Of a stretch of DNA of 64,000 bases, positions 21,977-31,337 are shown in pieces. Within the stretch, counting starts at the first letter, position 1. Every line of letters starts with the position of its first letter. The DNA is taken from the NCBI RefSeq assembly GCF_003664255.1, contig NZ_RCCV01000001.1, positions 2,976,001 to 3,040,000 on the forward strand, given 5' to 3'. This stretch comes from Micromonospora sp. M71_S20. Its GTDB lineage: Bacteria > Actinomycetota > Actinomycetes > Mycobacteriales > Micromonosporaceae. Made by a program: the position numbers and the translations under genes. The notes under the pieces were generated by a model that searched no databases, had not been told where the DNA came from, and saw nothing but the letters and a program-made list of their open reading frames with translations.

Positions 21977-24715
21977 CTAGACGAACCGCCAGCGCTGGTC
22001 GGCCGACCCGCTGTCGTTGCCGAGCAGGACCTGCGCGCCCTGGCTGCCGGAGCCGCCGCTGACGCCGAGGACTCGGCCGCCGTTGGCGCACTGGATACGG
22101 AAGTAGGCGTTACCGCCGTAGCGCAGCCGCCACCGGTGGTCGATCGTGCCGTTGTCGGCCCACTGCACGATCCGGGCGCCGGCCGCGGCGGAACCACCCT
22201 CCACGGCGAGCACCTTGCCGCTGTGCGAGTTTCGTAGGCGCAGGTACCCGGCGGTGTCGACGATCGCGGTCCACAGGTGGTCGGCGGTGCCGCTGTCGCC
22301 CCATTGGATGACGAGGCCGCCGTCGGCGGTGGACATGTTCTGCACGCCGAGGACGAGCCCACTGGCGAGGTTCTGGATCCGGCGGGCGCCGTTGGGCAGG
22401 AACCGCCACTGGTTGTCCAGCGTGCCGTTGTCCTGGTCCTGCACCCCCTGGGCACCCTGGCTGACGGAGCCGTCGATGATGGCGAGGAGCTTGCCGGTGT
22501 GCGTGTTGCGCAGCTTGTGCGTACCGTCGCCCACGTCGACGATCGACCAGGTGTGATCGGCCGTGCCGTTGTCGGCCCACTGGAGGATCCGCGCGTTGTC
22601 GGCGGTGGACATGTTCTCCACCCCGAGGACCTTGCCGCTGTTGACGTTGCGGAGTCGGATCGCCGAGCGGTCGACCAGCAGCTGCCAGTCGTGGTCCGCC
22701 GTGCCGCTGTCACCCCACTGGATGGCGAGCCCGCCGTCGGCCGTGGACATGTCGCGGATGCCGAGCACGAGACCACTGGCCGTGTTGGCAAGCCGGAAGC
22801 TCGCGACGGTGCCGTCGGCCGTCCCGCCAGCTCGCCAGTACACCGTGTAGTTGTGCCCGTGCGCGTCGTAGAACGGCCCGAGGTTGACGGTGACGCCGTT
22901 GGCGACTGCGGTGAAGGCCAGCGCGCTGCTGCTGGTACGGGTGATCGAGCCGCTGGTCAGCGAGGGCAGGTCGCTCAGGGCGGTGTTGCCGTAGTTTCCG
23001 GAGAGCACCACCGGGCCGTAGGTGACCGCCTGGACCGCCGCGTTGTCGTTGGCGGCAACCATCACGACGCGCATCGGCAGTCGGACCGTGACCGTGTCGC
23101 CGGAGGCCCAGGATCGGGTGAGCTTGGCGTAGCTGCCCGGCGTCGCGGTGACGTTCTGCGGCGTGCCGTTGACACTGACGGTGGCACCGCTCGTCCAGCC
23201 CGGGATCCGGATCCGCATCGTCCACGAACCGCCGACCGACCCGGTGACGGTCAGGGTGGTGGTGTCGCCGACCGGGTACGACGTGGTCTGGGTGACCGTG
23301 ATCGTCCGCTGTGTCCACGTGAGGACCGATGGCATGAACAGGTTCACGGTCAGCGTCGTGTCGTTGTGAAAGTAGATCGAGTCCATCAGCGTGGTATTGG
23401 TCTCCACGCCGGTGCCCTGACAGCACCAGAACGAGTTGTAGTCGGTGCTCCAGGTGCCGCCACCCCACGCCGGGCCGACGCCGCGACGGCCGCCCGGGTT
23501 GAGCGGGGTGAAGTAGGTGACGTGCCCGTGGCTGTCGGCCGGATTCTGTTGGCCGATCATGTGATTGAGCAGCGCACGCTCGTAGAAGTCGAAGTAGGCC
23601 GCCCGGTCCGGGTCGAGCAGCCACAGCTCCCGGGTCAGCTTGAGCATGTTGTACGTGTTACAGGCCTCGCAGGTGTCCGCGCGCAGATATCCGGCGATGG
23701 CGTTCGGTGCCCGGAAGTGTTCGGCCTGGCTGTTCCCGCCTATCACGTAGGTGTGCGCGTTGACGGTGATGTTCCATGCGTTGCTGGCGATGTCCCGGTA
23801 CCGGGTGGTGCCGGTGGCCTTGTACTCGCGGGCGGCGCCGATCCACTTGGGCACCTGCGTGTTCGCGTGCAGCCCGTTGAGCTGGTCGGAATTGGCGGCG
23901 AGAGGACTGAACACGGCGTCGTGGTCGAAGCGCTGCGCGGCGGTGAGCCAACGGGCGGTACCGGTCTGCTGGTACAGGTCGGTCAGGACGGCGTTCATGC
24001 CGCCGAACTCGGTGTCCAGCATGGCCTGCATCTGGCTGGCGGTGAGCCGGCCGGTGCGCCAGTCGACCCATCCGGCGAGCGCCAGCAACACGTCGCGGGC
24101 CTGGGTGTTGCCGATGAGGCGCCAGACGTCGAGCAGCCCGGCGAGCGTCTTGTGGATGCAGTAATACGGCACGTTGCCGTTGCTCAGCGTCCGTGCCTCG
24201 AGCGCGGTGAAATCCGACTCGGGGAACCCGGACAGGTAGCCGGTGTTGAAGCCGGCGGTGCCGTTGTTGGCCTGGCACTTCGCCAGCTCGGCCACCATCT
24301 GGTTGGCCTTGTCCCGGCAGGTGGTGTCCCCGAGGACGGCCCAGGCCTGGGCCCAGGCGGTCAGGAGGTGCCCCTGCATGTGGGTGCGGAAGGGGAACGT
24401 CGGCGCGTCCCAACCCCCGTTGGGCGTGGCGCCGGCGGTGGAGAGCCGGTGGTTGGCACGGAAGTTGTAGAGCAACCGGTTGACATCCACGAAGCGCAGA
24501 TAGTTGAGGGTGCGGTTCTGGTTGTCCTGCCAACGGCTCCCGGTCAGCCTGACCTGGCTCGGCTCGAACGCGTGGGCGGAGACACCTATGTCGGCGCGGG
24601 CCGGGGGCAGGGCGGCACTGGCGGCACCGGCGAGGGCGGGGCCGGCGGCGCTCGCGACAGCGGCTCCGCCGGCTGCCTTCAGCAGGGTACGACGGTTGAC
24701 GAAGGGAGCGGGCAT
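21977..24715 (-). CDS. Secreted GH127-type beta-L-arabinofuranosidase with two C-terminal ricin domains
   Basis: Predicted to release beta-L-arabinofuranose. The 912-residue protein has a Tat signal (VNRRTLLKAAG, cleavage about residue 38), then a DUF1680/GH127 (alpha/alpha)6 domain and beta domains (about 45-630). In the founding enzyme HypBA1 the catalytic cysteine and zinc site use Glu338, Cys340, Cys417 and Cys418. Here E350 and C352 in TCEACNTYNM and the C431-C432 pair in SFWCCQGTGVE occupy matching places, so the zinc-cysteine centre looks intact. Two beta-trefoil lectin domains follow (about 640-775 and 775-912) with repeated LGVENMSTADNARILQW-like units. I chose ATG 24715, preceded by GGAGG, over ATG 24727. 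A palindromic operator lies about 380 bases upstream. Confidence 0.88.
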   Translation of the reverse strand: MPAPFVNRRTLLKAAGGAAVASAAGPALAGAASAALPPARADIGVSAHAFEPSQVRLTGSRWQDNQNRTLNYLRFVDVNRLLYNFRANHRLSTAGATPNGGWDAPTFPFRTHMQGHLLTAWAQAWAVLGDTTCRDKANQMVAELAKCQANNGTAGFNTGYLSGFPESDFTALEARTLSNGNVPYYCIHKTLAGLLDVWRLIGNTQARDVLLALAGWVDWRTGRLTASQMQAMLDTEFGGMNAVLTDLYQQTGTARWLTAAQRFDHDAVFSPLAANSDQLNGLHANTQVPKWIGAAREYKATGTTRYRDIASNAWNITVNAHTYVIGGNSQAEHFRAPNAIAGYLRADTCEACNTYNMLKLTRELWLLDPDRAAYFDFYERALLNHMIGQQNPADSHGHVTYFTPLNPGGRRGVGPAWGGGTWSTDYNSFWCCQGTGVETNTTLMDSIYFHNDTTLTVNLFMPSVLTWTQRTITVTQTTSYPVGDTTTLTVTGSVGGSWTMRIRIPGWTSGATVSVNGTPQNVTATPGSYAKLTRSWASGDTVTVRLPMRVVMVAANDNAAVQAVTYGPVVLSGNYGNTALSDLPSLTSGSITRTSSSALAFTAVANGVTVNLGPFYDAHGHNYTVYWRAGGTADGTVASFRLANTASGLVLGIRDMSTADGGLAIQWGDSGTADHDWQLLVDRSAIRLRNVNSGKVLGVENMSTADNARILQWADNGTADHTWSIVDVGDGTHKLRNTHTGKLLAIIDGSVSQGAQGVQDQDNGTLDNQWRFLPNGARRIQNLASGLVLGVQNMSTADGGLVIQWGDSGTADHLWTAIVDTAGYLRLRNSHSGKVLAVEGGSAAAGARIVQWADNGTIDHRWRLRYGGNAYFRIQCANGGRVLGVSGGSGSQGAQVLLGNDSGSADQRWRFV

Positions 24716-25094
24716 GTCGGCCTCCATTGGTGGCGGGGTGGTGGGCTCGCGCGGCAGCGGGATCCTCACGAACTGATCCGGAAGGTGGCGTCCTGCCGCC
24801 TGCCCCGGCTCCTCGCGGCGGCGTCCGGCAACCCGCTCCTGCCGGCCGGTGGCACTGGAGGGCGTGCTCAAACGAGTTGGTGCGCCAGCAGCATCCGGCG
24901 GTGCGGATGGCAGCCGTAGCCGCCCCTGGTGCGACGGCGAGGTCGGTGGCGGTGGCCGCGCCGGCTGCACTGGGCGAAGCGCGTGCCAGGCGTCTCGTCT
25001 GCCGTCAAAGCGCATCGTGTGCGGTCCCCACGAGCACGGTCGGGCCGGCGGCGCTTCACCGACCCGTCAATGGCAGGCCAATCGGTATGCTTCG

Positions 25095-25110
25095 ATGTTA
25101 TCGATAACAT
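25095..25110. promoter_or_regulatory. Perfect palindromic LacI-type operator (site 3)
   Basis: ATGTTATCGATAACAT is a perfect 16-base palindrome with the central CG typical of LacI-family operators. Sites 1, 2 and 4 are variants of its core GTTATCGATAAC. It is upstream of the GH127 gene. Confidence 0.7.
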
Positions 25111-25325
25111 AGCGTCCGCCTCGGCTTCGTGCAAGACCTGGTAGTTCGCTCAGGCACGGCGTCCGGCACCGTGGCGACGGTGAAGCAACTGAGCGCATCG
25201 CTGCCGGTGGACCATGCGGGACCGGCACGGAGGGCGTGTCGGATCACTCGGTTTCGCTGCCACGCTCGGGTGGCTCAGGTCGCGCCGATGGCGATGTGTT
25301 TCCGGATGCTCCAACGAAACAGCTC

Positions 25326-25337
25326 GTTAGCGATAAC
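25326..25337 (+). promoter_or_regulatory. LacI-type operator-like motif (site 4)
   Basis: GTTAGCGATAAC, one mismatch from the palindromic core of site 3. Confidence 0.45.
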
Positions 25338-25827
25338 AGTGGCCCTCGCCGAACGGCGGATCGCGAGTCCTCGATCGTCGATGCGGGTCGCGCGTGTAGC
25401 GACATTGCTCTGCGACCTGGTCAGGGTGGCGGGCGATGGTGAACTTCCGCCCGTGACGACCAGCGGAGCGAAGGTACTGCCCAGGCGGCGCTGCTGGGCC
25501 ACGGCTTCGTCGTGGCTGGCAGATCCGTAATGCCCCGCGGCCACAACGTGCCTCTCGGTGTGCTCATCGACTGCGGTGCGAGGCAGGTCTCCACCGCAGG
25601 ATGATCACACAGACGTTCTCGGACCAGCCCGCTGAAGTGACGCAGCCGAGCCGCCGCTCCCCGTTGCATGCCGAGATGCCGACGCGTTGGCCGTTCGCGT
25701 CCCTGGCCCGTGGACGGCGGAAAGGTGGACCCCCTCGTGGCTGCCATGCGGCCGGCGACCGTGGTATCGAAGCGGGTCCGGGCGGTGACCCGATGACTAG
25801 CGTGGAAACCTCAAGTCCCTTCGGGAG

Positions 25828-26230
25828 GTGGACGGGACGACAGAGGATCTCGCAGCCCAGGTGGCGCTGTTGACCAGGCAGGTCGCCGAACTTCAGCAGG
25901 TTGTCGCCGACCGCGCGGTCAGCGGTGGCGGGCAGGGGCAGCCACCGCTGTACGCGACCGTCGAGGAGTGGGTCCGCGACTACCTCCTGCCGGGATTTCC
26001 CCGGCCGGTCGGCGAGGTCGGGCTGGTGCGGTGACACTGGTGCGAGCAGTGGTGGCGCCACGACGAAGCCGTCACCCGGCTGACCGCCTTGTTGGTACGG
26101 CTGGGAACACGCCCGGATCGAGATGACCGGCATGCTCGGCTGGCTACGCGAACTGGACCACCACCTGCCGATGCTGCTCGGCCCCGACGGCCCGTTCCGC
26201 TCCTGCGTTCCTGGCATCGACGACAGCGCT
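25828..26230 (+). pseudogene. DUF4913-type protein relic
   Basis: A GTG frame reads TEDLAAQVALLTRQVAELQQ and then YATVEEWVRDYLLPGFPRPV before a stop near 26034. The family pattern continues across two frame changes: WCEQWWRHDEAVTRLTAL, then WEHARIEMTGMLGWLRELDH and LLGPDGPFRSC. That order is characteristic of DUF4913 proteins carried by actinomycete integrative and conjugative elements and plasmids. Function is unknown. Its presence supports an integrative-element origin for this segment. Confidence 0.65.
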
Positions 26231-26382
26231 GCCAGACACATGGACACCCCCCGAAAACCCGAGCCAAATCTTGGCGAAGAGTGACAAGGGTTGGTGAGGG
26301 CTAAGCGGCGTAATTGCAGCTCAACGACCATCTCAGGCAAGTAATGACAAGCCCGCTCCGGCTACTTTCCGTTACAAGGGAG

Positions 26383-26657
26383 ATGCGCACGACTCGACCC
26401 GCCGAACGTTGCGGCAACGCGGGATCCGGCACGTCATTCCCGAACGGTCGGACCAGGTCGCCCGCCGGACCGCCAGAGGAAGCGCCGGCGGCAGGCCACC
26501 CACCTTCGACAAGACGACCTACCGCAAGCGCAACGTCGTGGAACGCTGCTTCAACCGCCTCAAGCAGTGGCGTGACCTGGCCACCCGCTACGCCAAACAC
26601 GCATCCCTCTACCGGGCCAGCCTCGTATTGACCGCCGCCATCATCTGGCTTCCATGA
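26383..26657 (+). pseudogene. IS5-family transposase, C-terminal fragment
   Basis: The frame reads LRQRGIRHVIPERSDQVARR, then GGRPPTFDKTTYRKRNVVER and CFNRLKQWRDLATRYAKHAS, ending SLVLTAAIIWLP. This is the conserved C-terminal third with the catalytic glutamate (VVER) of IS5-like transposases. The N-terminal two thirds are missing and no terminal repeats are clear. The element is dead. Confidence 0.75.
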
Positions 26658-26807
26658 TCGGCAGGACGGGCCCTAGTCGAAACCCGCCGCGACCTGGTTC
26701 CCGCCAATTTCCTGCGCTTTGCTGGGAACTTTTCCGGCCGGTCGAGCGACAGGGGCCCGCGGCTGGCGGGCATGGTGCCGGCGTACGTCCCACGTCATAA
26801 TCACTGC

Positions 26808-28037
26808 ATGGAGGATATGAACGGGACGATTCGGCAGAACAGCTTGTTCACCCCCGAGGCGCGGGAAAACCCGACCCGCCTGTTCCACCGGATTCGGGCG
26901 GAAAACCCGGTGACCTGGGTTCCGGAGCTCAACGCGTACCTCGTCACCCGGCACGCGGACATCGTCGCCGGGATGAAGGACCGCCGCCTGGCCAACGCGA
27001 ACATGGCCCAGGGTCTCCGGCGGCTGAGTCCCGCCGAGCAGGACGAACTGCTGCCGCTGCGCGCCTCGATCGACATGTGGATGGGGCACACCAACCCCGC
27101 TGACCACGTCCGCTTTCAGCAGCTGTTGAAGCGGTACTTCACGCGCGCCACAGTGGACGCGCTGCGCCCGCGGGTACGGGAGTTGACCCACGAGCTGCTC
27201 GACGCCGTGGCGCCGCAGGGCCGGATGGACGTGGTCAAGGACCTGGCGTACCCGCTGCCGGCGAACGTCATCGCCGAGATGCTCGGTATGCCGATCCGCG
27301 ACCGCGAGCTGCTCCAGGCCTGGTCGCGGGACGTCCTCGCCGTCTTCCAGATCGCCAGCCTGGCCCGGCTGCGCCAGTGCCAGCGCAGCATCGTGGAGAT
27401 GCAGGACTACCTGCGGCCACTGCTGGCGGAGCGCCGGCAACGGCCGCGCGAGGACGTGCTGGGCACGTTCGCGGCCGCCGAGAAGGACGGCCTGGTCACC
27501 GAGGACGAGATCGTCGCCAACTGCGTGCTGCTGCTGTTCGCCGGTCACGAGACGACGGCCCACCTTATCGCGAACGGGCTGCTCCTGCTGTTCCAGAACC
27601 CCGAGCAGCTCGACCTGCTCAAGAGAAAGCCAGAGCTGACCCCGTCAGCCGTGGAAGAGATGCTGCGTTGCGACGGCCCGGGCGGGAGCGTCGTGCGGAC
27701 GACCACCGAACCGGTGGTGATCGGCGACGTGCCCATTGCGGCGCACCAGACCATCTACCTCGCCATGGTGGCCGGCAACCGCGACCCCGAGGTGTTCGAC
27801 GAACCCGACCGTTTCGACATCACCCGCACCCCCAACCGGCACACCGCGTTCGGCATGGGCGCGTCCTACTGCCTGGGCGCCGCGCTGGCCCGGATGGAAG
27901 CGGACGAGTGTTTCCGCATCCTGCTTGATCGTTTCCCGGACTTGCGCCCGGTCGACGCGACACCGGACTGGCAGGCCAGCTCGCCGTTCCAGCATGACCT
28001 GAACACGCTGCGGGTCGAGTTCACCGCCCGCGACTGA
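26808..28037 (+). CDS. Cytochrome P450
   Basis: Heme monooxygenase of the bacterial class I type, needing ferredoxin partners not encoded here. The 409-residue protein has the I-helix oxygen-activation motif LLFAGHETTAHLIANG, the K-helix ExxR in EEMLR, a PERF-like DPEVFDEPDRFDITR, and the heme loop FGMGASYCLGAALARME with the cysteine ligand. In that loop the position usually held by histidine two before the cysteine is serine. The ATG at 26808 is preferred; ATG 26817 has GGAGG too close and ATG 26772 is also open. The substrate is unknown. It is intact among debris and could have served the enediyne or the modular polyketide pathway, or neither. Confidence 0.9.
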   Translation: MEDMNGTIRQNSLFTPEARENPTRLFHRIRAENPVTWVPELNAYLVTRHADIVAGMKDRRLANANMAQGLRRLSPAEQDELLPLRASIDMWMGHTNPADHVRFQQLLKRYFTRATVDALRPRVRELTHELLDAVAPQGRMDVVKDLAYPLPANVIAEMLGMPIRDRELLQAWSRDVLAVFQIASLARLRQCQRSIVEMQDYLRPLLAERRQRPREDVLGTFAAAEKDGLVTEDEIVANCVLLLFAGHETTAHLIANGLLLLFQNPEQLDLLKRKPELTPSAVEEMLRCDGPGGSVVRTTTEPVVIGDVPIAAHQTIYLAMVAGNRDPEVFDEPDRFDITRTPNRHTAFGMGASYCLGAALARMEADECFRILLDRFPDLRPVDATPDWQASSPFQHDLNTLRVEFTARD

Positions 28038-28040
28038 CCC

Positions 28041-28084
28041 GGCCGCCCGCCCTCCGGCCGCCCGCCCTCCGGCCGCCCGCCCTG
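28041..28084 (+). repeat. 15-base tandem repeat, three units
   Basis: CGGCCGCCCGCCCTC repeated almost perfectly three times, starting just after the P450 stop codon. Confidence 0.8.
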
Positions 28085-28112
28085 CGGGTGCCGGAAACCC
28101 TGTCCGTGCAGT

Positions 28113-29269
28113 TCAGGCCGCATGCTCGTATTCGTGGAGGAGTCCGCCGAGGCGGTCACGGCGGCGGATGGTCAGGTGCGTGATCGTGTCTGGGCTGGTG
28201 ATCGGTTTGGGCAGCGGATGCAGCGGCCGTGCGTTGGAAATCCCGCGGTGGGCTCGGTGCTCGTTGTAGTGCCACTCGTATTCCCGAAGGGCGTGCAGCA
28301 GGTGGCGCTGGTTGAAGATCAGCATGCGGTCGAGCAGCTCATAGCGGCAGGTCCGAATCCAGCGTTCCATGATCGCGTTCATCCGGGGCATCTGGACGCG
28401 TTGAGGACGACCGTGATCCCTGTGTCGGCGAGGATCGTGTCAAACAGCGCCGGGTATCTGCCGTCCCGATCGCGGATCAGGAAACGGGCCTGGCAGCCGG
28501 CGTCGTGGATCTCCATACCGAGGTTGCGGACCGCTTGGGTGACCCAGGCGGCGGTCGGGTGGCAGGCCGCGCCGAGGATCCGAACCCGTCGTGCGACGTG
28601 CTCGATAGCCGCCAGGACGTACATCCTGGCGCCGGTCAGCGTCACTGTTTCGAAGAAATCGGCGGCGATGATCGCTTCGGCCTGGGACCGCAGAAACGCA
28701 GCCCAGGTGTGGGACGTGCGGTGGGGTGCCGGATCGGTACCGGCCTCCTTGAGGATCTCCCAGCCGGTGGACGCGCCGACCTTGACACCGAGGACGAGCA
28801 GCTCGCCGTGGATGCGCCGACACCCCCACGAGTTGTTCCCGAGCCAGGCGCAGCACCAGCACGCGGATCGAGCGGACTGTCGGCGACCGGCCGAGCCGTC
28901 TCGGGCGGGAGATGCGGGCGTGCCGGGCAGCGATCAGGTCACGGTGCCAGCGAAGCACGGTCTCGGGACGAACCAACAACCGGATCCGGCGCAGCACGTC
29001 GCGGGGAGTCGGTGCAGCAGAGCGGCGAGCAAGGCACGATCAGCGAGAGCGAATCGGACCTTGTGGCCGTGCATCTGCCGTTCGAGGACGGCGATCTGGT
29101 GTCGCAGGGCCAGAATTTCCGCGTCCTTGGCCCGATCGCTCATAGGCGGCAGCCGCAGCATCGCCAGCGCGTTGGTCATGCCGAGGTACGCCAGTCGTAG
29201 GAGCACAACCAGGCATCCTCGCCCAGTGGTGGTCACCGATACGAGCAGCCTGGACAGGTCGAGGAGCAC
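28113..29269 (-). pseudogene. Integrase-core (IS3/IS481-like) transposase, several frameshifts
   Basis: Homology runs the full length on the minus strand but through four or more frames. In order: AEILALRHQIAVLERQMHGH; RPETVLRWHRDLIAARHARI; a scrambled middle; TLTGARMYVLAAIEHVARRV and RDRDGRYPALFDTILADTGI in the catalytic core; MPRMNAIMERWIRTCRYELL and LREYEWHYNEHRAHRGI at the C-terminal end with the catalytic glutamate. Non-functional. A helix-turn-helix plus rve-core architecture is what I infer; the precise IS family is uncertain. Confidence 0.75.
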
Positions 29270-29355
29270 AAGATCTCGTCCTGGCCGTCAAACCTGTCAT
29301 GACCAGGGCGGACGTCATTGCCGGCACCCGCAAGGCGAAGGACTAACATGTCGGG

Positions 29356-29916
29356 ATGACTGTTTTTCGTGTCGCTGTATCAACGGATGACGATGAAGCT
29401 GCTGGTGCGGTTCAACTCCTGATCAGGGTTGAAGCCAGCGGCGGCGTGCACCGGATCGCTGAGATAACGATGCGCAGCAATGGCCCGGCCGGTTTGACTG
29501 TCAGCTCGCTGCCTGAGATAGATCTTGAGGCGATCGGGCAGGCACTAATTGGGGGTGCGGGAGCCTCGCGTGCCAGTAGTTCGGCAGTGGGGGCCGGCGC
29601 GGCGACTGGAGTCGTTGGTCCCAGCGCGCCCGCTGGCGGTCGGGTTACGACTCGCAGGCGGTCCGACACTCAGCAGTCGGTTGACGGTTCGGCGGATCAT
29701 GGCCGGCTTGCCGCGGTGCAACCCGCAGAGGCGACGCGCTCTCAGGGGACGGGGTCGGGCCGCGCCTACCGGCGCATGCCTGATGCGGAAGAGGTCAGGG
29801 CCGTGTACGAGGCCGCTGGTACCGTCACCGGCGTCGCCGAACACTACGGGGTTCCGCGGCACACCGCGAAGGGTTGGATAGGCCGGTTGCGGAAGCTGAA
29901 CGGTAAACCATCGTAA
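29356..29916 (+). CDS. Small protein with C-terminal helix-turn-helix (paralogue A)
   Basis: 186 residues, not a family I can name. An N-terminal strand-rich domain (about 1-65: FRVAVSTDDDEAAGAVQLLI, then ITMRSNGPAGLTVSSLPEID) is joined by a 75-residue Ala/Gly/Ser linker to a helix-turn-helix: MPDAEEVRAVYEAAGTVTGV, AEHYGVPRHTAKGWIGRLRK. The next gene has the same plan, and the two C-terminal segments align (AEHYGVPRHTAKGWI with AEHYSVPRQIANGWI). GC and codon use look normal for the window. Role unknown; a DNA-binding pair from a mobile element is my best guess. Confidence 0.7.
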   Translation: MTVFRVAVSTDDDEAAGAVQLLIRVEASGGVHRIAEITMRSNGPAGLTVSSLPEIDLEAIGQALIGGAGASRASSSAVGAGAATGVVGPSAPAGGRVTTRRRSDTQQSVDGSADHGRLAAVQPAEATRSQGTGSGRAYRRMPDAEEVRAVYEAAGTVTGVAEHYGVPRHTAKGWIGRLRKLNGKPS

Positions 29917-29962
29917 CAATGTGCTGCCCGTGGCCGGGCTCACCGCATAAAGGAGAGCTTTG

Positions 29963-30475
29963 ATGAGCGAGTACCTCATCACAGTTGAGCAGGTTGGCGG
30001 CAGCGGGCAGATAAAGGTCGTTGTGGACCTGGCCTCAGATGGCCCTACCCTCCGGGAGATTTCGGTACGGCCTGACGACGGTGGCTCCGCCGTGCCGCAG
30101 ACGCTGGCTGAGCTGGACTTTCGACAGGTTATCGAGATTGCGTTTCGGCTATCCGGAGAGGCGGAAACCCCTGGCTCGGTGCCAGACATCGTTGACAGAC
30201 ATGACATAGAACGCGACGAACCTGCGCAGCCAACCGACGGAGGGCGGACGTCGGCGCCTGCGGACAAGGTGCCGCCCAGACGCGTCGGTAAGCACGTAAG
30301 CGACATGCCGCCCGACTTCCCCGTCAAGTACTGGAAGATGGGGAGTGCGGCGAGGGTCGCCGAGCACTACTCGGTTCCCCGGCAGATCGCCAACGGCTGG
30401 ATTAAGGAGCTGCGACGAACCGGTAAGGCGCCGGATCCATGGCGCCAGGGACGGACGCGCGGGCGGCCACTCTGA
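29963..30475 (+). CDS. Small protein with C-terminal helix-turn-helix (paralogue B)
   Basis: 170 residues. An N-terminal strand-rich domain (YLITVEQVGGSGQIKVVVDL, TLREISVRPDDGG, LDFRQVIEIAFRL) is followed by a linker, then VKYWKMGSAARVAEHYSVPR and QIANGWIKELRR, a helix-turn-helix matching paralogue A. The ATG at 29963 has AGGAGAG five bases upstream, a strong ribosome site. The 46-base gap to paralogue A suggests cotranscription. Intact, although surrounded by transposon debris. Confidence 0.72.
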   Translation: MSEYLITVEQVGGSGQIKVVVDLASDGPTLREISVRPDDGGSAVPQTLAELDFRQVIEIAFRLSGEAETPGSVPDIVDRHDIERDEPAQPTDGGRTSAPADKVPPRRVGKHVSDMPPDFPVKYWKMGSAARVAEHYSVPRQIANGWIKELRRTGKAPDPWRQGRTRGRPL

Positions 30476-31219
30476 GCCAGACCATGTCGCACGCCTCCCG
30501 GACACGGGTACAGGCCGCTGCAGGCAGAACGTGAGTGCGAATGACCTTGCCGACGTCGGCTTCGAGGGCCGAGAACCCGTACGAATTCGTTCCAGGCGTT
30601 CCCACACCGGGACGACGCTCGGCGCTGGCGGTCCTGCACCCGATTGAACGCGGCCCGTCGGGCCCGGCAGTGGCGGTATTGATCGCAGCGCCGGTCGGGC
30701 GTACCGCCTTGGCGGTAAGCTTGCGGCCGCCGTAGGACAGGTAGTGCGGGCCGCGCACGCCTCGGGGAGGGGCCCAATGCGGATCCGATGACTCGCTTGA
30801 TAGCCTGCGCAGCAGTCCATCCTCGCCAGTCTCCCGTGGCCGGGTCTCCACGTGCCGGCGTACGCTAGGCGAACTGCTAATCGTGTGCTGCGATGGGTGA
30901 CCGACGCGATCGACGAGACTTGGCGCGGAACGGTCGTACGGGCCTCATCTATCCGAAATGGTTAGCGGAGATCGTCTGGGCGGTCGCCTACACTGTCCCC
31001 GCCCGGACCTGTACAGAGGTGTCAAACTCGGAGGTTCCGGCTCCTGCCCGTTCAGAGATTGGCTTCTCGTCTACCAGCACGGGCAGCGCCAGTGCGCGCC
31101 CAGATGAGGTCCGACGAAGCCGGCTACGATGCGGTGGCCGGAAGTCTTGAAGGACAAGAGCGGTGTCGCAAAGAGGCGACACCGCGATGTCTGGCGCGGT
31201 GTCCGTCGGTATCGCAAGG
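30476..31219. other. Gene-free stretch before the IS630 relic
   Basis: About 740 bases. No open frame here shows family resemblance or consistent codon bias. The last 70 bases may belong to the 5' side of the IS630-like relic but are too degraded to call. Confidence 0.4.
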
Positions 31220-31337
31220 GAGGCCGCCCGCACCACGGCAGCTCGTGGTCGCCGGCCAAGCGCCCGGACCGGACGCCCGGCCAACTACCCCCGTACGCAC
31301 GGGATCCGCTACCTCCACGGCTGCTACAGCCAGCCTA

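Larger units (their letters stand above)
24728..25827. other. Gene-free region upstream of the GH127 gene
   Basis: About 1.1 kb with no protein I can support; the short open frames here lack coding bias and homology. It contains operator sites 3 and 4. The presence of a second operator at 25326 without an adjacent gene suggests that a regulated gene or regulator once stood here and was lost, but I see no recognisable remnant. Confidence 0.5.

Noticed and set aside
22277..24919. 880-codon plus-strand open frame opposite the GH127 gene
   Set aside because: It is antisense to a gene with clear catalytic motifs and has the repetitive Val/Gly/Arg composition of a high-GC shadow frame.
28041..28084. 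CRISPR-like array
   Set aside because: Three directly adjacent 15-base units without spacers are a minisatellite; no CRISPR array or cas gene was seen in the window.
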